A DNA stretch of 64,000 nucleotides from Ceratotherium simum simum. Its lineage: Eukaryota > Chordata > Mammalia > Perissodactyla > Rhinocerotidae. Within the stretch, counting starts at the first letter, position 1. Each line of letters opens with the position of its first letter. Position numbers and translations under genes: made by a program. Below are positions 1-13,854 of this stretch, piece by piece. The DNA lies in assembly GCF_000283155.1 (NCBI RefSeq), contig NW_004454177.1, positions 9,078,198 through 9,142,197 on the forward strand, written 5' to 3'. The notes beneath the pieces are model-generated. The model was not told the origin of the DNA, ran no database searches, and saw nothing but the letters and a program-made list of their open reading frames with translations.

Positions 1-239
1 AACGTTTTGTACATTCTTTTGGATCTTCCATGTAGACATTCAAGTCATCTATGGATAATAACAGAGTTATTACTTGCCTCCCAACCCTAACAGATTTTTT
101 TTACTGACTTACTATGTTGGCTAGCTCCACTATGATGATCAACATAATTGGTAGTGGGCATCCTTGACAAGCTCCCATTCTAACAGGAATTCTTTGAACT
201 TTCAGCTAATATTAAGAATGTTTTGGAAGCAACCAATAT

Positions 240-850
240 GTCCTTTAGTATGTGAATGGATAAGTAAACTGTTACATCCAGACAATGGAATATTATTCAG
301 TGCAAAAAAGAAATGAGGTATCAAGCCATGAAAAGACATGGAGGAAACTTAAATGCATATTACTAAGGGAAAGAAGCCAATCTGAAAGGGCTACATACTG
401 TATGTTTCCAACTATATGACATTCTGGAAAAGGCAAAATTATGGAGTCGGTTAAAAGATCAGTGGTTGCCCGGGGCTCAGGGGGAGGGAGAGAGGGATGA
501 ATAGGTGTAGCAGAGAGGATTTTTAGGGCAGTAAAACTATTCTTTATGGTGCTGTAATGATGAATATATGTCATTACACATTTGCCAAAACCACAGAATG
601 TACAATACAGTGAACCCTAATGTAAACCTATGGACTTTAGTTAATAATGATGTATCGATATTGGCTCATCAATTATAACAAGTGTACTGCATTAATGCAA
701 GATGCTATTAATTAGGGGTGTATGGGGGGAAGAAAGAATGATGTTTAATGTCTGTGGTAGTGTTTTCTATAGATACCTTTTGCCAGATTAAGTAAATTCT
801 CGTGTTTCTAGTTTAAGTTTTTTTTCTTTAATCACAAACGCATGTTGACT
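240..850 (+). mobile_element. L1 3' UTR fragment
   Basis: CAATGGAATATTATTCAGTG, AGTGGTTGCCCGGGGCTCAG and ATTGGCTCATCAATTATAAC are typical of the 3' end of old L1M elements. Bases 1-240 hold nothing I recognise. The short ORF on the minus strand here is chance. Confidence 0.75.
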
Positions 851-999
851 TTTTACAAATGATTTTCTGTATCAAGATGCTCATATGATTTTTCTCCCTT
901 AATATGTTAATTTGCTAAATTATTAGATATTTGTATGTTTGCGGAGCTCATAACCCTGGCTTTCATAACACTCTGGCCACTGGTTCATACAAGCCGCCT

Positions 1000-2280
1000 T
1001 TTATTTAATAATATAATAAATACCTGTGAACCCAACATAGAAACTAGAAAATTGACATAAATATTTATACACCTATGTGACCTTCCTCCATTCCATCCCC
1101 CGACCTCCTCCCCTTACCCAGAGTATTTCCTGATCTTGTAATCCTCCCACATATAGACAGAGATGTGTGTGTGTGTACATATAAACATATACACACATAT
1201 ATTTTTTTTAACAGAGCAGCTTTTAATATATTTATATCCAACAGAACTTCCTAAGGAACAATCCTTATTGTACAGGTCAGTGCCCTGGGTGGGTGAGGCA
1301 TTCCCCAAGGTGGCATACATACATATATTCCTGGAAAGTATATTTTTTGTTAAGTTTACATTGCTCTAACTTTGAGCATCATGGTACATTTAATCTTTTT
1401 GGAACTTATTCACTCAATTTTATGTAGTAGAAATTTTGCATATAGATGTAGTTCAATCATTTTGATAGCTATATAATAATCACTTGAGAATATACTTTAT
1501 TCAGCCATCCCCCTGTCTGTGGGCATCTGGACTGTTTCCAGGTTTTTGCTTTTACAAATAATGCTGTAAACTTTTTGTACATGTCTCCTGGTATATATCT
1601 GCAAGTTTCTTCTGCACTTAGGAGTGGAAATGCTGGTAGATAAGTATATAAATGTTTAACTATTAAGAAAATGCCAAACTCTTTCATAAATGGCTGTACC
1701 ACCATTCCCACCAGAAAATTTTAAGTGATACTGTTGATCCAGATCCTTTCCAACACTTGGTATCGTCAGATCTTTGATTTTTACCACATGAATGGGCATA
1801 AAATGATTATCATACTGTAGCCTTTATATACTGTTCACGTTATTTTCTTATCTTTTCACTGTTTGCAATATCTTTAGTTATATCCTCTTTTGTTTTTCCT
1901 CATTTTGGTTACATGTGCCTTCTTTCTCCTTGAATGATCTTAACAAACATTTGTCAGTTTTATTATTCCTTTTAGCTTACTTGATATTCTCTACTTAACA
2001 TTCATTTCTATTTCATTAATTTTTGCTCATAACTTTATTATTCCCTTCGCCTATCATCCTTTCTAAAATGAGGATTTACAGCTATAATCTCCCCTCAAAG
2101 AACTGTTGAGCTAAGAGTTTTTATCTGTAGTGTTTCCATGAACCTTCAGTTCCAAATATTTTCTAATTTTTATTTAAAATTTTGTGACCTGACTCCTTTG
2201 GAACTATATTAACTTTTTCTAGTTACTCTTTAGTTATTGTTTTATAGCTTAATTATAGTATTATCAGAAAACATTCTATG
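1000..2280 (-). mobile_element. Old L1 fragment, reverse orientation
   Basis: Complement of L1 ORF2 end and 3' UTR (TTTATTCAGCCATCCCCC, TTCCAGGTTTTTGC, GGCTGTACCACCATTCCCA). Includes a TG/TA-rich simple repeat near 1163-1205. Ends are uncertain, and 1950-2280 may be a further fragment. Confidence 0.65.
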
Positions 2281-2329
2281 AGTTGTTGGGGACGGTGTCC
2301 TATATGTATGCTCATTAGGAGAAGTTTGT

Positions 2330-5120
2330 TAGAAGGAAATCCATGGCTCTGAATACAAATTTAAACAGTTAAAAAATAACTAAGCATAACTGAAAATGTA
2401 AGCAAGAGAGTACACCCAAAGAAACAATAAGGAAGAAAATAATAAAAGGTAGAACCCAATATAAAACAATAAAATGGTATAGAAAAAAGATTATTAGCAC
2501 CTATAAGCTCCTTCTTTAAAGACTATTATAGACAACTTCAAGAAAGACTGTTCAACAAAATAATAATAAAATGCAAGTAAATATAATAAACTTAACTCAG
2601 GGGACAAATTATAGCTATCATAAAGATTTAAAAAGTAAAGTTCTACTATAAGAAAAACCATACTCAAATATTTTTGAAAACCTACAATAAATAAATTAGG
2701 AAAAATATATTAATGACACTATATAAATAGTGTCAAAGCACTATATAAAATAGAAAACTTGAATAGGCCAATAACATAAAAGAAATTAAAACAGTAATCT
2801 AAAAATCTGTTGATAAAAAACAACTTTTCCCAGATGGTCTAACAGGGGAGTTTCATTAAATTGGAATAGATAATCTCTATGTTATATAAATTTATGAAAA
2901 ATTGTGAGATGTCCAATCCATTTTTCATGTTAGTACAACCTTAAAAAAAAACTGATGAAGACAATATGGAAAAGAAAATCACAGGCCAATTTCACTAACA
3001 AACATAGAGGCAAACTCCCTAAATAAAATATTAGCTAACAGAATCCAACTGGGAGTTTGAAAAAATAACCCTAAAAATACTTTTATTAAGCATTTTATTA
3101 AGAGTTTATTCTAGAAATTCAAACATGATTTAATATCAGAAATTTATAAATGTATTTCACCACAGCAATGGAGTAAAGAAAACACATGATTATCTCAAGA
3201 GACATAGGAAAGATATTTGATAAAGTTCAACATTCAATTATCATTTTTTTCTAGAAAACCAGGAATAGAACAGAAGTTCTTTAACTTCTTGAAGGCTATG
3301 TATTAATGCCCTATAGCAAACATCATAATTAATGGAAAAACTTTTGATGTATTTCTTTTAAGGTCAATAACAAGGTAAAAATGCTACCACCACAGGTACC
3401 GTTCAACATAGTACAGGACATTCTGGCCAACTTAATAAGACAAGAAAAAGAAATAATAGGCAAAAACAATTAAAAGAAATTGTTATTATTTGAAGTTAAT
3501 TTTATAATCCACATAGAAAACCCAGGATAATCACCGTCTAATTAAAAGACCTTATAAGAAATCAAGATATAAAACCACAGTTAAAAAACAAAAACAAAAA
3601 AAACAGCAGCATAAGATCAGGCAAAGATCAATGGAATAGAATAAAAAGCCCAGAAACAAACCCATCTGTATACAAAAATTTGGTGCGTGATAGAGGTGGT
3701 ATCACAATCACTGGGAAAGGATGGATTATTTAGCAAATAGTGCTGGAAAATTGGTGCACTCTATGGAAAAAATGAAATTGGATCCTTACCTCATATGGTC
3801 TCCAGATGTGGTCTCCAGATGTATTAAAACCCAATTCATGAAAAGGAAACAAAGTATAAAGCTAATAAAAGGTTATATAGGAGGGGCCGGCCCGGTGGCA
3901 CAAGCAGTTAAGTGCGCGCGCTCCGCTGCGGTGGCCCGGGGTTCGCCGGTTCGGATCCCAGGCACGCACCGATGCACTGCTTGGCAAGCCATGCTGTGGT
4001 GGTGTCCCATATAAAGTGGAGGAAGATGGGCACGGATGGTAGCCAAGGGCCAGTCTTCCTCAGCAAAAAAAGAGGATGATTGGCAGATGTTAGCACACGG
4101 CTGATCTCCTCACCCAAAAAAAAAAAAAAAAGGTTATATAGGAGAATATCTTCATGATCTTGAGGTAGAGAACTATTTCCTATACAATAGTCTCCAAGAA
4201 CAAATCTTAAGGAGGAAAAGTGACAGATGTTACAATAACAAAATTAAAGGTCCCTGTTTAAAGAAAGTCACCAGACACAAAGTCAACAGATGGATAACAA
4301 ACTGGGAGTAAGTAATTGAAATGAAAATCATTAAGAAAAAGAGAGAAAATCCCATAGAAAGATGGACAAAGGATATGAATAAACAATTTACAAAAAAAGA
4401 AACGTTAACTGCAATACATAGGAAGACATGCTCAAACTCCCTCATATTCATAGAAATGCAAATTTAATAAGGAAATACTATTTTTGCACATAAAAATAGC
4501 AAAAATTATAAATTCATGTATTTCCAAGTACTGACAATGTTCTAGGAAAATGGTAATATTGTACTTCTGATCATAATTAAAACTTCTGCCCCCATTATGG
4601 AGAAAATGTTGTCAGTACTTAGAGAAATTAAGTATAGGGATATCCAATGACCTGGAAATCCTACTCCTGGCTATACACTTCAGAGCAAACTCTTGCACAG
4701 GCCCATGAGTGTGCATAAGTGAGCAAATTTGCACACTCACAAAGATATTCATGGTAGTACTGGTCATGACACCAATAAGTAAAATTGGAAATGTGCATAT
4801 AAAGAAACACTCTAAAGTGAGATTTAGTAAGCTAAATGTCTACGTAGGGATATATATAGCCTCATAAACACAGTATGGCATTAAAAATATATAAAATGAG
4901 ATTTATATCATAATACCATTTATAACAAGTTAAGACACACGCATACAATATCATATACATTAAGAATAAAAAAGGTAGAATGGAGGAACATATACTCAAT
5001 AAAACGGATTAGGGATCAGGGGATTGGGAACAGAAGTAGAGATGGAGTATATAATAACATAAAACAAAAGAAAGATTTTGCATTGATCAATAATAACGTG
5101 CCAAGAATAAACTAAGAAGA
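2330..5120 (+). mobile_element. Old L1 ORF2/3' remnant, interrupted by ERE 1
   Basis: Decayed ORF2 text (AACAAACATAGAGGCAAACT, TTGATAAAGTTCAACATTC, TAATAAGACAAGAAAAAGAA) and 3' text (CCAATGACCTGGAAATCCTA) on both sides of ERE 1. No frame remains open. Confidence 0.7.
3884..4127 (+). mobile_element. ERE SINE 1
   Basis: tRNA-derived head (GGGCCGGCCC, B box GGTTCGGATCC), two-part GATGTTAGC tail and A-run. Flanked by a 17-bp target duplication AAAAGGTTATATAGGAG (3867-3883 and 4128-4144). It sits inside an old L1. Confidence 0.95.
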
Positions 5121-7182
5121 TGTAATTAATTCAATTCAGTAAACGTGGAAACCAAAAAGTAAAAATAATTTGATTAAATCTGGGGAAACAACAAACCTTA
5201 TAAGCCTTTAAATATTTATACCAATGAGGTTTTTTTTTTAATTCTATTACTGTTGGCCTTGAACCAGCAATTTTGACAGCAGTTCACTACAACTAAAAGT
5301 AAACAAAAGAACAATAAAAAATTACATTAAATTAAAAAGCCTAAGTGGCAAGCCATTCAAATAGAGTTCTGTGTGCCTATGAGTTGCTCGTAACAGCTGT
5401 TTTCCTACTGGGCTCTATGTTATTTTCCAAAATGCTATGACTTGATAACAAATGGAGGTCTGTGTATTAAGACTGTTTCACACTGTAATCCCTAATTGAT
5501 TCATCATGCTATAGCCATCTTGCTTTATGAAAACTTGTATGTATCATGAGTAACCCCAGAACTCCAGCCTTCTGGGGTTATCTTTTTCCTTATGATCTAA
5601 TGAAAAGAAATCAAATCTTTTCTTTTCCTGTAGGAAATTCAAATCCCTCCTGAACGTGTGAGGATTCCTGTGAGGGGCTTAGATGTCTTGGTGGTCACTT
5701 GTCACCTTTCACTGATGACTGCTGTTCTACAGCTGCTCTGAGAATCACTGACCAGTTTACGACTGTAGCTTTACATGCTCCACTTCTCTCAATCTTGCTT
5801 CACTAACTAATGCTGATGCTCGATAGCAGGCATTTAATAAATGACATTACAGTTATGAATTACAATACGCAAAAAGAAAACCTACAGTTTTAGTCATTAC
5901 AGTTCCCACAGTTCATCAGCCAAGGGAGCTCCCTTTGGCCATTTTTTTCCCTACATTCTCTGAGTCCTTTCTTTCATCTTCCAATCTTTGCCAGCCCCAA
6001 GGAGACAACCAGGAAAAAAAAATGTTTGACATCAAAATGACTGGATTACCTTCCTTCCTCCAGAAGGCAGAGCTTAACCCTCCCCCTCCTCCAATGTGGG
6101 CTGCACTTAGTGACTGGCTTCAAAGAACTTTGAAGTGTGGAAAGGGAAATATCGTAAAAATCAAACCCAAATCTCACCGATCCACTAGACACAACTGCAA
6201 ATTATATATGGGAAGTACAGGAAAATATATACACTTACTGTATGATATTAACAAATCATTGTTAATTTTTTAAGGTATAATAATCATATCATGGTTATTT
6301 TTATTTCTTTAGAGTCCTTATCTTACAGAGAGATACATACTGAAATATTTACAGAAGAAATGATATGCTGTTTGAGGACTGCTACAAAATAATCTGTGAG
6401 GGAAGACACTAAATGGGGTATAAGTGACAAGAGTAGAGATAACTGCTCGAGCTAGGAACCACAGGGGTTCACTATACTAGTCTCTTAACTTTTACATATG
6501 TCTTAAACACTCTATTAGAAAAATTTTTTAAATAAATAAATTTCTGCTAAGATGCACCTTCCTTCAGTGAGAACCAATTACATTATTGAACAGATCACTT
6601 AACATCTCCATTTGACTTATTTGCATTCTGATTGCTTTATCTACATTATTAAAAAATACAAGGATATTGGTATTATAATCATATAACCAAAGAGGCATTT
6701 TGATGACCTTACTACAGCAGAAGTCTGTTCAAAGATGATTTGCTGTCACCTCTGACACAATATGCTTCAAATATTAACGGCAAGAGAAGTACATTTTACA
6801 GTCCACCTCACTGAGCAGCCTGCTACATATGTAGACACATGGAAAAAAGAATAAACATCAATATATTAACGGTGGTCTTTGTACAGTGTGGTTATCTTCC
6901 ATAGTATTCACTTGTTATTTTGTATTCAGGAAAAAAATTGACATACAAAAAAACAAAAAATACAAACACACAACAAAAAAGAAACGCCGTGTCAAAAGAT
7001 GCAAAATAACAAAAAAGGAAGCCTAGAAAAAGCAAACCAGTGACCTAAAAATACACATAAATCCAGTCCTATCCTAAAAAATAATAAATACAGAAAGCAC
7101 TTATAACATTAAAGTTTTCTTCATTGTGGAGCAAAGATATTCCATCAAGCCTCAACTTGACCCATACAGAAGATTCCTCAAT
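5121..7182. other. Intergenic, no gene seen
   Basis: AT-rich unique sequence. The largest ORF (112 codons at 5935-6273) is proline-patchy, has no family look and lacks splice or promoter context. An A-rich block lies at 6930-7020. Confidence 0.6.
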
Positions 7183-7498
7183 GGGCCAGCCCCGTGGCTT
7201 AGCGGTTAAGTGCGCGCGCTCTGCTACTGGTGGCCCGGGTTCGGATCACAGGCGCGCACCGACGCACCACTTCTCCCGCCATGCTGAGGCCGTGTCCCAC
7301 ATACAGCAACTAGAAGGATGTGCAACTATGACATATAACTATCTACTGGGGCTTTGGGGAGAAAAAAAAAAAGGAGGAGGATTGGCAATAGACGTTAGCT
7401 CAGAGCCGGTGTTCCTCAGCAAAAAGAGGAGGATTAGCACTGATGTTAGCTCAGGGCTGATCTTCCTCACACACACACACAAACAAAAAAAAAAAAAA
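7183..7498 (+). mobile_element. ERE SINE 2, carrying both tail types
   Basis: Longer than its relatives (316 bases). The tRNA-like head is followed by the ERE1-type tail (AACTATCTACTGGGGCTTTG, near 7339-7358), a short A-run, then the other type of tail (TCAGCAAAAAGAGGAGGATT). Flanked by near-identical AAGATTCCTCAA / GAATATTCCTCAA, so it looks like one insertion. Confidence 0.92.
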
Positions 7499-7512
7499 AG
7501 AATATTCCTCAA

Positions 7513-10261
7513 GACCTTCTTGATCCCATCCTAAATTTACTTAGTGGGCTTCTGATTACAAACTCATTTTCACCGTGCTCTGATGCTGGAAAAAGGGATG
7601 CCCCATACAGCACACATTAATATAGTATTTTGGTCATTAGAAAAGGAGACTCCAATGTAAACTGATCAGCATTCAGAATTACACATCAGTCCCTTGTGTG
7701 TTTGGCTGGAATAAGTTCCTCCTTAAGCGACTGGTCTACTGCTGATGTACTGATGAAATCAAATTACTGGGCCTGTAAGGTGGAACCTAAAATTGGGGCA
7801 CCAAGTAAGACAACGCTTTAGAGTCTCTGAGTTGATCAGCTGGCCATCATCATCCCCAGCGATACCCACCTCTCACTCGTTATCACCTACTTTTAGTATG
7901 CAAAAAGGATTTGCCAGAATGAAGACTGTAAAAATCTTACACTCGTTCATGAAGCAAATACTTACTAGGGCCCTATTAAAAAGAGCCTAGAGTGTCCCCT
8001 TCTCCCTTAGCTCACTGTGTTCCATCCAAGTTGACTTTCTGACAGTTCCAAGAATACACTATGTAATCTTATTTTATGTAGTCTGTCTTGCTCACTAGAA
8101 CATAAACTCTATGAGGGCAGGGATAGGTCTAAGTCCCGGCTGCTTCCCCAATTTTTAAAACAATACTCAGCACAAATCAGAATCTTCAATAAATACTTAC
8201 TGAAATAATAAGGGAAAGAACGAATTGTTAGGCATAAAATTGTTATTTTCTATCAACTAAACAAAACCTAATTTAATTCTCCAGAAATATGGACATGTGC
8301 TATCACATTTAAGTAGTTTAAGCTATATATTTTCAGAGGAGAAATTCCAAAAACATGGGCCATTCTCCCATATAACTTTAGAACTGTTTTTATCAATAGC
8401 CTATAACATTCCATTCTCAAGGGTCTTTGAGGAACTCAGTGTTTAAAAGGATTTGTCATGCTTTCCTCAAAAACCATTACTAACCACAGGAAATGTTTAT
8501 CTATACTCTTCAAACTTAAACTAGATTTAGAATTTAATTCAAATAAAATTAAATTTTTCAGGCTATATCTGAAACTCTAAAATAATTTTAAAACTCATAT
8601 CTGTCCCCTCTCCCCATGTCCCCTCTCCTCACCCATTCTCAGAAAGCCAATGTTTGAACATCGACTTCACAGCTAAAGCCCACACCAAAACAATTTCAGA
8701 ATGTCAAAACCGGAAAAAAACAGTTTCAAATAACCAGGGAATTCGCAGCATTCCTAGAATCACTTGGAAAAACTGTACAAGGTCAACAGTGGTGTAAAAC
8801 ACAGGGACACAGCATCTTCCTTTGACACTCTGATCATTAACACACCACACGATTTTAGCTCAACTAGACCACAACAAGGCTTTTGGGATACCTTCCAAGT
8901 CTTTTCATTTAATAACCTGCAAAAAACTATAATTTGGGTAGTATAGAATGCAACTTCTTTCTCTCTCTTCTAATCCTCCAGGAGAGAGTTTTGGCCAGAA
9001 GTCTAGGCATAAATACACCAGTTATTCCCAAACTCCAATCTGGGGACTAATATAGGCCCAGGATGAAGTTGGTGTTTTTTAAATCAATCCAAAATGCAAT
9101 GAAAAAATAAGAAATAAGGACATGACTGAATTTTTCACAAAGCTAAATGTACTCAAAGTACTCGTCTTTTATTCTGAATTATGTTCTTCCTTTGTATGTT
9201 TTAAAATGTCTTCTCTTTTATGGAATGATAGTGACAAGAAATGTCATTTTTAACATCCTTATTTTGGTAAAATAAAAGTTGGCAATCTCTGTAGAGTATC
9301 CAAATAATATAAAAACTTTACCATCTATAAAACCCAAAGCTGTATGAAACAAATACTGATGGTCTGAGGAGGAAACAAGGTTTTCTAGTAAGAGCTGGCC
9401 CTGGAGCATGTAACGCCAACCCTCACATTTCTGGAATCTTATATTTAAACAAAAATAGTATGAACAGCAGCAACGTTTGCGCTATTCCCCTTTAGGGAGG
9501 GCTAGGATGTTTCTTCACAGTGTCCCTAACATCTGTCCTACTTTTCGGTTCTCCTGCAATACATGCCTTCTGTTAGTTGTTAAATATGAACATGAAATGA
9601 TTGGGCTATCATATCGACCTATTTCACAAAAAAACTTTAAAGATAGAATAAGAAGGGAAAAGGATGTAACAAGGTACTTCAGAACACCTAGAATGGTAGA
9701 GACTTGAATGTGTATAAGAAAAATAAATAAATGATTTGGACAAAGAGAATACAACGAAGATGAGTGGAAGCATAAAGCAGTCTCTAACTTCAATGAGTTC
9801 TACTGCACAATATGAACTGTGAGCTGGTGAAACGGAATGCAAAATGGAAAAGTTTTTCCACAGAAACAAAATAGGACTGTGTTTCAGGCCAGCCTACATG
9901 GGCCTATTCACCTAGATTATCCAAGAAGTACACCTAACTCAGAATTCAGTAACATTTCTCCCTCAACTCATATGGCTAAATTTGGAGGTGAGGAGGAGGT
10001 TGGATGCCCCAAAAGGATACTGTTAAATTCCCTTTGTCTGTAAACAAAACCAGCAATTACTTATACCACTTTGATGCTGACATAACAGAAAGCACTGTCC
10101 CAAATTGCCCACTTCCTGCCATTCCAACTTGGGAAAAAAGGGAGGTTCCTCCTCCCAAGGGAACAAGCAAGGGTCCCCCAGTCCAGCTCTTCCAAGCTGG
10201 CTCCCATTACACATTGGTCCTAAGACAGGATCATTCTGAAAATCAGTTGTGGTAAATTATG
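7513..10261. other. Intergenic, no gene seen apart from the L2 end at 8.0-8.2 kb
   Basis: Short overlapping ORFs on both strands (60-92 codons) show no recognisable domain. Nothing resembles an exon of NXPE1, the next human gene beyond REXO2. Confidence 0.6.
8040..8210 (+). mobile_element. L2 3' end
   Basis: CATAAACTCTATGAGGGCAG and CTTCAATAAATACTTACTG mark the L2 3' end. Confidence 0.7.
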
Positions 10262-10480
10262 CATCTTTTTTTGTGGTAAAACATGCATAACATAAAATGT
10301 GCCATTTTTGCCATTTTTAAGTGTAGAGTTCAGTGGCATTAAGTACATTCACACTGTTGTGCAACCCAAATTATGCAACTAATCCTGGGTCCCCGAAGAT
10401 TCTGCAGCTGTTCGTGGTATGTTTTCATTTGCACAAGAACACATTTTTGCACCACACTCCCCAGTCTTCCCATTTTCCAG
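10262..10480 (-). mobile_element. L1 3' fragment, reverse orientation
   Basis: TTGTGGTAAAACATGCATAAC and TTTTTAAGTGTAGAGTTCAG are the complement of an L1M 3' UTR; the same text recurs at 26.8 kb. Confidence 0.7.
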
Positions 10481-10699
10481 GGCTTATTCCTAACGAGAAA
10501 TTCTTGCTTTCTGTATCATAGAACACCAGTGGTATTATAACCCAAGCGTAAAACTAAACTGATTAAATTATCCTGAAGACCAAGTTACAGCTGAGGTCCT
10601 ACGCGTCCAACTTCACAAGTCAATTACGAAGCAACTACTACACCTGCCTGCATTCTAGTGGAATGAAGACTTATAATCCCTTCCTTTTAGCAGCCTTTT

Positions 10700-10860
10700 T
10701 AACATATATATATATTAACTTTATTGAGATATTTTTGACATATGGAAACCATATATTTAAGGTATACAACTTAATGATTTTATATATATGTATACATTGT
10801 GAAAAAAGTCACCATCAAGCTAAATAACCTATCCATCACCTCTACATAGTTATCCTTTTG
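10700..10860 (-). mobile_element. L1 3' fragment, reverse orientation
   Basis: AACTTTATTGAGATATTTTTG to CCATCACCTCTACATAG, the usual complement of an L1 3' end, after a TA repeat. Confidence 0.65.
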
Positions 10861-12107
10861 TTGTGAGTGAGTGTGTGTATATGCGTTAAGAAGATTTAAG
10901 ATATAGTCTCTTAGAAAATTTCAAGTATTCCTCTACTCAATAGAAAAGACTCAACTAGGGAGGAACTCTTTATTTACATTACCACCATGGCTATAGTTTT
11001 ATCAGGAGCCACATAAAATTAAAGGCTTTGCTCAAATAAGTAAAAGTCAATTAATTTTCACGATATACAGCATATATCAATAGATACATAGCATAATACC
11101 TTTTGCCTCATCAATACATATAGAACATAATAGCTTTTGCCCTCATCAGTCTGCTACATATGGCTTACCCTAACAACAACCAATTTTCCCCCGTCCCTGC
11201 TGCTCATTAATTTTTCGAGACGTTAGGGCATTTGAGTGTACCTAGGACTTTCATCCGCTAACACAAGGCAATCAATGTGTCAAAATTTATTTAACGACAA
11301 AATTGCACTTGAACATTATGACTAGCTATTCTTCTTTTTTTCCAAGGCTTACACATCTAAGAACACCAGTTCTGCCAAACGAAACTATCAATTTCCCAAA
11401 GAATTTGTCAGCTGATTTATTAATAAAGAGATACATTGTTTTGTAAATCATAGAACACAGGTTTCTAAGGTTCCATTCTCATCTCCTACGTCTAAGCTCC
11501 TGAAAAAAAGGGGTCTTTCTTGCCCACACACTCAGTACAATGGCTAGATTACCAAGAGCACTGAAGGAATACTGACTGGAGACTATCGTCACAGCACTGA
11601 TTCATTCACCTCACGACTTTAACACAGGGGAAATACACCTGGATGATCCCAAGAATATAGCTTGCAGGATAATTACAGCACAGACAGAACCACCACCAAA
11701 TGAAAAGCCCCCAGGAGCACTGGAATGGCAAGCTCTGCTAAACAAACATACTGATCATTTTTAAGGCTATAGTTATATTTAAACCAATTTGCATTGCAGT
11801 TCATTTCACAGAAATTACTTCATAGCTTCAGGATTCCCCTGTGAAACCACAGTCACCAGCACTACAAATTTAAATTTATTTTTAAGCAGACTAATAAATA
11901 ATGAACTAATCACTGAACCATCATGTCTTCATACAGACCTGTAGCAGACCAGATCTGCTTATCTCACAGGCTGCCAGTTATTTTATTAAAAATTAACACA
12001 TGCTCCATTAGGGGAGAGAACTCTACTTTATGAAGATACAGAAGAAAGGACTAAATCAGTAAGCTGGCCATTCATGTGACAGAGGATTTAAAATGAACAC
12101 CAGGAGT
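10861..12107. other. Intergenic, no feature recognised
   Basis: Unique AT-rich sequence; no ORF above 60 codons and no clear repeat. Confidence 0.6.
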
Positions 12108-12117
12108 TAAAATTCTT

Positions 12118-12303
12118 TTTTTTTTTTTTTTTTGTGAGGAAGATCAGCCCTGGGCTAACATCCATGCCCATCTTCCTCCACTTTATGTGGGACGCCACCA
12201 CAGCATGGCCTGAAGCAGTACATCGGTGCGCGCCTGGGATCCGAACCCAGGCCGCCAGCAGCGGAGCGCACGCACTTAACCGCTATGCCATGGGGCCGGC
12301 CCC
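12118..12303 (-). mobile_element. ERE SINE 3
   Basis: Reverse orientation: T-run first, head ending GGGGCCGGCCCC. Target duplication TTAAAATTCTT (12108-12117) and TAAAATTCTT (12304-12313). It has only one copy of the GATGTTAGC tail unit. Confidence 0.94.
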
Positions 12304-12714
12304 TAAAATTCTTAAGAATAAACTAAACAGTAGGATTCACTTAACTTGATGAATAAACAGGCCAGCTGTGTGGGAGAAATCCTACAGCATTAATACTATC
12401 TGTTTCCTATGAACTTCTTTCTCAAGCCTAGTGTTTTCATATCTATTCTTGCATTAGAATTTGTAACATTCCTGAGAGCCAAGTAAAGACAAAGACTATC
12501 TTGCCCAATTTTAGTTATAAGCATTAGGCCAAGGTCACACTGTTAGTGAAGTTTTAACAGTCCTCGTTATCACAGTTAGTCCCAAGCATTAAGTGAACAC
12601 TGATTTAAGTTAACACCCCCAGCCACCATAGCTAATCAATCACAGCATCCTTTCCCAGAGGTCCTGGGCTGAGTCAATCCATTATCACTATGCACTAGCT
12701 ATCATGAGGGTGCT

Positions 12715-12930
12715 CACCATGCACAAGCACTGAGCTCAGAATTGTGTGAGTAGTATTTAACTTAACTCTATGTTTGAGTTAGATACCATCATTCTCATTT
12801 TATAGATAAGGAAACAGGCTCAGAAAAGTGAACTTGCCCAAGTCACCCAGTATGTCACGGAGCTCAGATCTGAACCCAGAGTTTGATTCAAGAGCCCTGT
12901 TCTTTACTATACAACTCTGTCTTCCAAACC
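12715..12930 (-). mobile_element. MIR, reverse orientation
   Basis: TCTCATTTTATAGATAAGGA, AACTTGCCCAAGTCACCCAG and ATCTGAACCCAGAGTTTGA are the complement of the MIR core. Confidence 0.8.
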
Positions 12931-13854
12931 TCTTTAGTTGGTACATGAGCTAAAACCCATGGCATTCCAAACAGTAGAAAGAACACTGGTCAGAAAGTCA
13001 GCAGACTTATGTTTTCATCAACTCAGACTTACTATACTTGTGAATCTGAGCCTTAATTTACTCATTTGGAAAAAGTTATACTAAATAAATGAAAGTATGA
13101 GGTAATTCTGATCTACAGTGTAGTGATTTCTGTATCTGTAACTCTCACACATTAGGATCACACTGTTATGTTCATGTAATGGCCATAATCAAGTTAGGAA
13201 TGTAATCTGAGATCACCACAGAAGACTTTTAGTCCAGTGGTTCTCTAGGAGAGGCAGGTCACCTGTGGGCCTTTTCCAATTCTGATTTCTTGTCTTAAGG
13301 GGACATTTGTCAGAATGAGGTATGTTCCACAAACAGATGATTCTACTGTACCCTCTGGCTGAGGACTCACCTTAGTACTGTGCTCTAAAGTACATAAACT
13401 GAGGAGTTAAGATATTCAAACAAATGCTTTCTCAAATACTTACTGACCATTAGACCTAGGGTAGCCAGCTATGCACATTCTATAAACCTAGCACAGTGAC
13501 TGCCTTGCACACAATATCTATTCAATAAACCTTAGTTATTATCTACGGAATCCCTGTCTGATAGCTTATGTGAATTTCTTGAATGGAGTGAAGAGTAACT
13601 ATTCCAGAGCTCTGTTAATTCGATAACTATAGCTAACAACGAGCCCAAATTTGCTTCTCTGAATTTATCTCCAGTTATTCTATTCTTGACTTGTCAAGCA
13701 AATAGAACAAGTTCACTTCCTATTTAACACAAGAAACTGAATCCATTCCTAATGGCATTCTGAGAATTTAAAGATGAGCCATACCACTTAAAAAAGAAAA
13801 AGCCATCATTTTCCAATGACTAAACTACTAAAGAATAGATGGTACAAAAAGGTT
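12931..13854. other. Flank 3' of REXO2
   Basis: Mostly unique. A probable L2 or MIR 3' end lies at about 13465-13545 (AGCACAGTGACTGCCTTGC, TTCAATAAACCTTAG). A phrase at 13217-13340 (CAGTGGTTCTCTAGG) recalls a MER5-type repeat. Confidence 0.45.

Noticed and set aside
1..13000. Exons of NXPE1 or another gene downstream of REXO2
   Set aside because: No frame here matches; the human neighbour lies further away than the window reaches.
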